A stretch of 64,000 nucleotides of DNA. It comes from Lateolabrax maculatus (taxonomy: Eukaryota > Chordata > Actinopteri > Acropomatiformes > Lateolabracidae). Every line of letters starts with the position of its first letter. The stretch's first letter is position 1. The position numbers were made by a program, and so were the translations under genes. This document shows, one piece after another, positions 53,001 through 62,733 of this stretch. The stretch lies in contig CM062202.1 in NCBI GenBank assembly GCA_031216445.1, positions 20,607,501 through 20,671,500 on the forward strand, read 5' to 3'. The notes under the pieces are model-generated. The model worked only from the letters and a program-made list of their open reading frames with translations. It searched no databases and had not been told where the DNA came from.

Positions 53001-55594
53001 AGGATTTAGGAGAGCTTCACAAATGAGACGTGGTGTCTCCAGGGCTGAAAACAACATGGAGGACTGGGAGAAAACAGTGGGCTAACATTGTTTTTTTCTT
53101 CTTCTTTTTTTTTCTCTCTCTCTTTTATCATCTTACAAGCTCCGTCGCCAGTGACTTCTATTCAGGCGAAAGATATCACAAGACACACCATCTCACTGGC
53201 CTGGCAGCCCCCGGATAGAGCCAACGGAGTCATCCTCGAGTACGAGGTCAAATACTACGAGAAGGTGAGGGATCCCGTTCTGCCAGTGAAATCATCTCCA
53301 AATCAGCAATAGGTTTGTAGACTGTAAGAAAACCACATCTGATTGTTTCCTCTTTGTTTCCTTCCCCCGTCTCCACATTATTTGTCGTCCTCAGGACCAG
53401 AATGAGAGAAGCTACAGAATCATAAAAACCTCGTCGAGGAACACTGACATCAAGGGCCTCACCCCCCTCACTTCCTACGTGTTCCACGTGCGGGCCCGCA
53501 CGGCGGCCGGGTACGGGGAATTCAGCGGCCCGTTTGAGTTCATGACCAACTCCGGTGAGTTCAGCCACTTCTCTCCTGCTGTTCTTGCCTCGCAGACGTC
53601 AGTGCACTGCAGAGGCAAAAGGGCCTGGCGCCAGCACTGTCACGCCCGTTTCTGCAAAAACCTGCAATGAAAGCATCTTTTATGAGTTGGTCTCTTTCAT
53701 TGTAGAGTCATTAATCAAAATAGCTGTCGTGCATAAGCACCTGACTGGCAACTTAAGTAGCTTCCATTATTCAAGTTGCAATGAGTCTCAGTGGATGTGC
53801 CAGCTAGGGATCAACCGATACGGGTTTTTGAAGAATGATACCATTTCTGATATTTTAGTTGCAGGCTCTTTAATCTCACTGACCTATTACAGACCCCACA
53901 GAACTTTATTTTAAATTCTAGTTGAGATCCCAAAGTTTCCCAATATTTCCATTTGATGCAATGAGCAGCCCCAAAAAGCATATAGATAATACTGCCAGCG
54001 TGAAATACGCTTATCCTTTAAGATACTTCAGGGGAAATAAAAAGAGGATAAATAAATGTTAAGGAGTTGGAATTCAAGCGAAGACCCGAGGCAAACACTT
54101 TCTGAATTCAATCATACTATGTAATCAAGCAAACCAAATCTAACTGTTATCGTTCTCTTAACATGTCTAATTTCCTCATCTACTTATGCTGTATGGTGTT
54201 AACTGTTAATGGGAGACTGTCACGTAGAGGGTTACAGAGATGCACTGTAAGGCCAGGTGTCCCCTTTGTAATGCAAATAGAGACAGCAGCGCATGATAAT
54301 GACATGGTCAAGCACACGTCCTAATGGGCCGTCATTGTCTCAATGGTATAGGAAGAGAGATATGGGGAGAAAGTGGGTGGTGGTGGGGGGGGGTCAATGA
54401 CTTTGACAAACACAGAATATACACTGGCTCTTTCATGTGCAGCGACTCGATTGAGCGCAATGATATTGACTTTGTTCTTTTGTCTCGCTCCAACCGTCCT
54501 CTCCTTTCTCTTTTTCTTTCCCTTGCTCTCCTCTCTCTCCCTTTTCTGTCCTCCCATCCTTCCTTCCTTTTTCCTCAGTCCCAGCTCCCATTATAGGTGA
54601 CGGGGCCAACTCCACAGTGTTGCTGGTGTCCGTGGTGGGCAGCGTGGTCCTCCTCATCATCCTCATCAGCGCTTTCGTCATCAGCCGAAGGTGAGCCTCA
54701 TCCCTCATCGCCCCTCTGTCCCGTCTGCTTTCTGTCTCTCCCTCTTTCCTCCCAGATGAGGGATGTCTTGCTTAGCGCCGGGAAAAGTGGCTGTCAGGAG
54801 ATTGGACGTCACTTGAAAACACACACACACACACACACTGAGCCAGACAGTTAGTGCAACTCGCTCACGTCGGATGAGTGATGACTCGCCACACCGGAGA
54901 CGTGATTGACAGCTCCGACAGCTGAAGAGATGCAATCAGCGACCCCTCGCTCCCTGTCCTCTGCATCCATCTCCGCTCCTCGCATCCCTCCATCCCTCTC
55001 CCTCTATCTCTCAGCTAGTGGCTGTAATCCGGGCCGCTGGTTATTTTCTTCTCGCTGCGCCTAAGAGAACGAGAGAGAGAGAGAGAGACAGGGAGGGGAG
55101 AAAAAAATGAGAAAGAGGGGGAGGGATAGGAGGGTGGACAATGAGATAAGCGTGCAATGAAAAGTAAGGGATAGAATACAGAGAGAGAGCGAGACAGAGA
55201 GGCATCAGGTGGATTTGCAGTGACCCAATCTCAGGGTGTTAACCAGCGAGCAGGACAAAGCACCGTCACACAGATGGGATTACATGCAGATGGGGCTGCC
55301 TCACCTCAGGGTGTTAACCACACTCCCCCTATATGTGTGTGCGTACGTGTTAGGGGTGTCTATGTGTGCGCACAAAAGAAAGTATTGTTTTCATGTGTGT
55401 GATGGCACACTGGGGGAAGGAGAGGGTGTTGATTCCTGCGCGTGTGTGTGTGTGTGCGCGTGTGTGTGTGTAGCTTTTTATGACGTTTGTTGATCCCTTT
55501 ATGTGTGAGTGTGCCTCTTTATATGGAAACCAAATCATTGTTTGCATGTGTGTGTTGGTGTTGAGAATGATGGGGAGTGAAGGGAGCTGGTGAT

Positions 55595-55629
<35 letters not shown>

Positions 55630-58600
55630 TTCCTCTCTTTTCCATGTGATTGCCTCCCTCCCCAGCCAAGCAGGTGGTTGTCTCTGCCTTTTTTATATGC
55701 ATGTGACGGCCACTGTCATTGTGCTGCCGCGGCCATCCTGTGATTGTGGGGAGGGACTGTAATCACGTAGCCGTTTACCATCATTACACAAGCATGGAGG
55801 AGGACAATGTCTCGCACATCTGGTCATTTCCACCACTGACCCCACACATCAATATAAACCCAGGTGTCAGGCTGCCTGAGGGATTTGGAGGGATTTAAGT
55901 ACATCTTCTATAGGACTGATTTGCTGCGACAGTATATGCTTAGTGCCCATTAGATCCGACAGTGCTGAAGGATACTTTTGACTTAAAGTAGTAATACCAC
56001 AACGGAAAAATACCCTCTCTACTACTCATTCACTTTGCTTAAATAAAAAGACTGAATCATTATCAGGACAATATACTTAAAGTTAAACCCATGCTACTGT
56101 ATATTATATTTTTGTATCATAATTACTGGTGTATTAACATGTAAACATCTTTTAATGTTGAAGCTGTTCAAGGAGGAGCTTATTTAAACTAAAAATAGTT
56201 GAATAATATAATATATATTATATTTTTTATCTTATAATTAAAAATTTGGGGAAAATGCTTAAATGTAGTTTTTATAATTTATTCTTTTACAGATTAAACA
56301 GATGAGATACAGTATAACATGTTGATGACTGAGCTTTAGAGGTGTTGGTTGGAGTCTAGCTGCTTCCCCCTGTTTTAGGTGTTTATGCTAAGCTAAGCTA
56401 AATATCTCCGGTTATAGCTTCATATTTGATAAATGGACATGAGAGGGGTATCGGTCTTCTCAAGCTATCAAGCGTATTTCCAAGAATGCTTTTGTCCCTA
56501 TAACTAAGAGCCACAAACCATATCTAAGAACCCCATTCAAACCCATTTTCTGTCTTTGTAGTGAGGTCCTTTTAATAAATAATTAACATCAAACAAGAGT
56601 ATAAATGTCTCATCAGTAATCAGTGGATGTGTCACCACTCCATATTTAATTGATGTGTAAGTGGGTTTGGAGCCGTTTTTAAGTTTTTAATTAGGTTTTA
56701 CTGAATTAACAATTGTGTTCCATTATTATTATTATTATCATTATTAGTAATATAGTTTTTCGGTTTTACATGAGATGCAGATGCTTTCCTTTTTCTTCTC
56801 TGTGAAATCTGAAACTTGAAATTCTGCAATTCACTGTGACTGACCGTCCTGCTGTTTTTGCCACCAGAAGGAGTAAGTACAGCAAGGCCAAGCAGGACTC
56901 TGACGAAGAGAAGCACTTACATCAAGGTAACTCGCAGTTAACACTCCACCTACACACTCTAATTGAAAAACATTAGCGCCGTCAGGTGTGTTCATGTGCA
57001 TGCACTCGAGACCGCAAATGAAGCCCATAAAATGGGGGAAAAAAACAAACAGTTTTGAAGTTAATGTACTTGCATCCTAACATGCTCCAAACACCTCATT
57101 ATCAAGTCATCAGTGTCGGTATTTTCATCCCACAAAAATTTAAAGTTAATGAGCTCCATCTTCACTGGAGTCAGCCATAGTGACATGAAAAGCAATGGAG
57201 TTAAGAGTGTGAAGCGAGGTATGGAGAGAAGAAAGGAGGAGGAGGAGAGGTTCCACAGAGGAAGGCGGTATAGCCTGCAGCATGATGGAAATAAAGAACA
57301 GATGGAGTGTAGTTGCCGGAATGAATTAACCTTCACTTTTTTACTCCCTTCTTTCTTTTTTTGCTTCCTTCCTTCCTTCTTCTCCAAACGTCTTCCTCAG
57401 GAGTGAGGATATACGTTGACCCCTTTACCTATGAGGACCCAAACCAAGCCGTCCGTGAGTTCGCCAAAGAGATCGACGCCTCGTGTATCAAGATTGAGAA
57501 AGTCATTGGCATTGGTGAGGAGCTACATTTTGTTTTGGATCCAGCGAATTGAGTAACCATTCTGTCATTTTTTTTTAAATCAATTGTTATAAATGCAGTG
57601 TTTTGGACAGCCTTTGCAGTAGAGCATATTGTAACATACTTTGGATAAAAGCATCCACCTAATGGGATAATAGTATATTTGGTATTCGTTTCATGCCATT
57701 ATTCCGCTGCCAGCATATCTTTCTCAGTGATTCATGTTTGTGTGTGGCTGTGTATGCTCTCATGTGCGGCCCTTGAGAATAAAAAACATTGTTTGCTTGG
57801 ACAATAACATTTGGTCTGCCTCTAGAGAGGTCAACGAGTAAATAAAAAAATAAAAAAATTGGGATGCTAAATAGGTTGTCTGTGCTATTCCTGTGGCCAG
57901 AGAAAAGTCATCCAATGACAAAATAATAAAGAGAAAGAATCAATATCCATTTCCCCTCTCTCTCTGCTCTAGTGGCTGAGGGGAGGAGGGGAGCGAGGGA
58001 TTAGAGACCCTGATCAATGTTTAAAGTGGACCCCTTCTAACCTGCACACAAACACACACACACAGAGGCACACACCACCACCTAGTCCCTTCTTGATGTG
58101 ATTTATAGGCAGGGCACTGTAATATCAGAGCGCTCGTGTGTCATCGTTTCACATTTTCACAACAGGCCGTGTGTTTTCAGGGGAGTTCGGCGAGGTCTGC
58201 AGCGGCCGCCTGAAGATGCCGGGCAAGAGGGAGATCTGCGTGGCCATCAAGACGCTGAAGGCCGGCTACACCGACAAGCAGAGGAGGGACTTCCTGTCTG
58301 AGGCCAGCATCATGGGCCAGTTCGACCACCCGAACATCATCCACCTTGAGGGCGTGGTCACCAAATGTATGTCAAGCATGTGACTTTTGTTTACTTTTCC
58401 TGTACAGAAAGGTGTAGGGTGATATTTTTTTCCATTTTCAAAATGACAGAAAGAACATCATTTGGTGCATAATTATTTCACTCTTCGAGAAACTGTCTTG
58501 GAGAAATGAAATAGCTACAGGAAATTACATTAATGCTCAGCTCACACACACACAAACACATTTGCACAGACTTTGACTATTATATTATAATAACACAGAA

Positions 58601-59220
58601 AGGACCTTCGTTTCTGCTGTCCCCTTTCTCCCTTAAAAAAAACACACTTAACAATAAATCATTACAAACTACATCTGCGGTTTTTGGGTGACTTTGGAGA
58701 AGGGTGAGTGTAGGGACAAACCAATTTCTTTTACTAACCAAAGATGTGTGTTTGTGTGGCATTGTGCATTTGAATGCTTGCATACCTACAGTATCTAAAG
58801 ATATACAACCACTTATGCTCTCGGATGCCTGTTCTCACACATACCTGTTTTTATTTACGCACATTTGTGTTGTCCGGATGTCCCATCCGGGGTATCCCCA
58901 GGTGGGCTTTGTCCAGATGGAAGGGGTCCAGCATTGGTGGGGAGGGGGAGGTGTAGTAAGAGGTAGCTGGGCAGTTGGGTGGGGGTCTAATGGGTCCAGG
59001 AACAGGCCCTGTAGCGCGGCACCAGGCTCATTAATCATAGTGTCAGCTGTAAATGTGTTTGGGGTTAGGGAGTGATACCCTATCCCTCCTCTATCTGCTG
59101 CTGCATGGCCACAAAACACCGGCCAAATCTCCCTCCCTCTGCCCTTGGCACTCTCTCCTTTCTGTCTCTCTGTTTCTCCCTACCTTTTACACCTTCCCCC
59201 GATGCCATTTGTTGGCTAGC

Positions 59221-59255
<35 letters not shown>

Positions 59256-62200
59256 ATGTGCGAATGTCTTGTCAGCACACGTCGGGGTCCGTGCACTCCT
59301 GATTGCACGCGTGCGTGCGTGAGTGTTACCGCAGCTGATGGCCAGCTTCGGCTCGGGTTAGATGGATGAAGTGCCTTAATGTGTCGTGACACAACAGCCC
59401 GGCCCTATCTGTGCTAGATAACGCCGTCTCTCTCACTCGTGGACGCACTGTGCACACACACAGACGGGCGCGCACGTACACACTTAGCCCAGCCGGAGCT
59501 GAAAGTGAACAGCAGCACGGGCAGAATTGCTGATCACCTAACACACCTCTCAGCGCGGGGAATGACCTCTCAAACCTCACAGAGACGGAGTGAGTGAGAA
59601 AAGGCGGACAGATGGACGGGAGGAAGGAAAGAAATCGGAGACAAGTAGCAGATAGAGATAGAGAGAGCAAATAGAGATGCCGAGAGAAAGAGACGGGATG
59701 GTGGTTAGGAGCTGATGGATTAAAGGGAAGACAGGGAACAACAGCGGGAACGACAGAGAGAAAAAACAGAGGGTGGTAGAACTACTGAAGGCTGAAAAAG
59801 AAAAGAGATAGCGCGAGACAGAGGGGGAGAGTTGAAGGAGAAGCAGGCGAGCTACGCGGCAATGACGGGGGCCGACATGAAAAGATGGTGAGCCAAAGAA
59901 GAAGATCATCAGATAACTCCCACTCCGCCTCCTTCCACTCTTACTTCTGAGAGCCTGACACAAGGTTTGGTCAAATTAGTCCTTTACACTTGAGTGTGTC
60001 AGTGGAATCTATTAAAAATCCATTATTTGAATTGCAGTCCCCTCTCCATTACAATCAAGTTAAAAGGAATTCTCAATCTGGCCTCAGTTTGCTGGCATGT
60101 CCAACAGAGCCAATTAAGCCTTATTAATTATGGAGGAACTCCAAATAGGCACTGAAATACATAAATGTGCAGAAATCTCTCACTGAGGACTGTTGGCTGT
60201 AGTCCACCATCTTGAAGCCTGTGTATACTTAATGTATCTATGAGTGTAATTAAAATCAAGCCTCCATCAGAGCTCGAAATCAGACGTAATATGTTTAACA
60301 GCTGATTGACGTAAAGTAAGAGCATGCTAAATTCAAAAAGATCTGTGTTTAAAAGCCAGATCTTTGTTTGCCGCTAGCGGCAGGGCCTCTGGAGAGCGTT
60401 TGCCCAACGTTCCCCCAATATTGTCCCCCTGTTGCATTTTCCCCGTCCCCTGTTTTGTTGGCAGGTGATAATCGGCCCACTGGCGGGGCCCTTGCCCAGA
60501 GTTCATTGCCAAAGGCGGCAGGGCGTATTCAGTAAACATGGAATTAGCATGCAAATGGGAAGGGAGGAAGAGGGCGGGGCTGGGAAGGCGAGAGTTTAAG
60601 GTCGCAGGTCAGACGCTCCTCAGACTTGATTGGGGAGCTGTCAGTCACCGGCGGCCCCAGGGCAGAGGCACGCAACAAAGGGAACAAAGATGGCTGACAA
60701 AGGGGGCCCCGGCTCTCCCCCAGTTTTAACTCCACTTCCTCTTTTTTGGGGGCATCGCCGGAGCGCCCCGTAATTAATGGAGTGCCAATCACGCGGCGGG
60801 GAAGGCGCTGACTGACGGCCTCTTGGCACGGCGAAAGGCCTGCTGTGGAGTGGAGGAACTTCACCTTCAAGACCTCAGCTGCCAACCGCTCGACTGGCTC
60901 TCCGCTGCTTTAGGGATTCTGCTGGAGTGCACAAGGGACTTTACACAACCTCCCCTCAAGGCATTCGGTTTAAGTCAGCACTTCTCTTCAGCGCAATAAG
61001 CTTTTATGTCCACTTTAACTGTGCCACTCGAAATGGAACGCAAAGAACAGCGCTGTTCAAGGAGGAATTTGTGGCAGCACTTTTTCGGCATGTGTTGTTG
61101 CCATGGCTGGTTAGGCACCAGCTTGCTGCCATTTTGGGACAAAAACAAGCCACCCGCCCTCCTTTCCTTTCCCTTTTTTCCTCCTTCTCTCTCCTCCTCT
61201 CCTCATGCCCGTTTATCCCCCCCAACCCATCCTAAGAGACAAAGAGAGACAGAGACCCACCAGGGAATGTCCACCCTCCCCACCGCCTGCCCCGGCTCAG
61301 ATAAAGACACAGACGCTCCCCCAAGAGAGACGGAGAGGGGAAGACAGAGGGATGGGGTGAAAAGGGCCAGAGAGGAGTGGCAGGGACAGAGAGAGAGAGA
61401 GAGAGAGCGTATGAGAGAGGGAGGAAAAAAGAAAAGCGATAGAGAGGAGCTAGCAGGAGAGTGACAGATGCGTCGAAAGTTGGCAGAGGAGAAAGAGGGC
61501 AAAGGGACAGTGAGTGACATAAATAGCGAGTCAGAGGGATTCTGGGTGGGTGACTGTGATGAGACTTTCCATCCATCGTCAGTTCATATTTGCATAAACA
61601 CAAGATGGTGTATGTGTGTGTGTGTGTGTGAGAGTAGTGGTGTTTTGTTTCGGTGGAGATGCCTTTGCATGTGCAAGGAAAGAAAAGGGGGACGTCAGGG
61701 CAACCGCAACACTGAGCTAATTAAATCACTACGGGACAGAGATGGATGGCCTAACACACACACGCACACACGCACACACACACATTCCCCGGAGAACCCC
61801 CCCTGCTGTGTTGGGCTGTGATGTGCATCGTTTACCTCTATAATCATCTGCCTTTCATTCTCTCACTCTCTGTCTCTCTCTCTCTCTCTCTCTAGGTAAG
61901 CCAGTGATGATTATCACAGAGTACATGGAAAACGGATCGCTGGATGCATTCCTGAGGGTCAGTCATCCGTTTCTGTCTGCACACGTGTGTGCATGCATGT
62001 GTGTGAGTGTGCGGTGCGACTGCAGCGCGCTGATCCCATCTTATCTCTGTAATGTCATCCCCCGAAATTACAAGCGTTTCGTTCACAAACATTCGCCCTA
62101 ATCTTTATCCTCTCCTCGATCGACTTACTGTTTTTCCGACAAGGAGGCACAGGTTTCACCTCGGTGTTTCCAGGGTTCACTACACTTTAGGTTTTAGGTG

Positions 62201-62697
62201 ATGCTTAGCTTCTTTATCCAGTGAATGTACATAGTGTTACATGAAAAAGGAACACGAATGCTTGAAACGTTGTGTTGTCTTTGCATAAATTATATTGCAC
62301 AAACAACTTGTTGCACAATGGTAGTTGTAAGCAGATATATGGATGTTTGTATATTAATGTTTTTGTCAGCAGCTCCTAACTGGTTTATAAACAGTTGCTG
62401 CCATGGATGCTTATTAACATGCTGGACTGTAGTTTTAAGATGGTATGACAAGTTTTAAACCTTTTTTTTTTTCTTCTGCAGAAGAACGATGGTCGCTTCA
62501 CAGTGATCCAGCTGGTCGGCATCCTGCGTGGAATTGCATCAGGCATGAAGTACCTGTCAGACATGAGCTACGTTCACCGCGACCTGGCGGCGCGCAACAT
62601 CCTGGTCAACAGCAACTTGGTGTGCAAGGTGTCCGACTTCGGCATGTCCCGAGTGCTGGAGGACGACCCCGAGGCTGCGTACACCACCAGGGTGAGC

Positions 62698-62733
<36 letters not shown>

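Larger units (their letters stand above)
54691..56867 (+). other. epha4: epha4 intron 8 (2177 bp)
   Basis: Holds CA (54.82 kb), GA (55.07 kb) and GT (55.44, 55.59 kb) microsatellites, a second half that is very AT-rich (55.98-56.75 kb) and one copy of a teleost repeat at 56330-56500. No exon recognised. Confidence 0.8.
58367..61895 (+). other. epha4: epha4 intron 11 (3529 bp)
   Basis: Contains a TG16 microsatellite at 59.22 kb, a purine-rich AG stretch at 59.58-59.85 kb, CT/GA-rich sequence at 61.15-61.45 kb, CA runs at 61.76 kb, and a CT microsatellite at the 3' splice site. The low-repeat block 59.98-60.56 kb may be regulatory and includes an exact ATGCAAAT octamer at 60549-60556. Confidence 0.8.
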
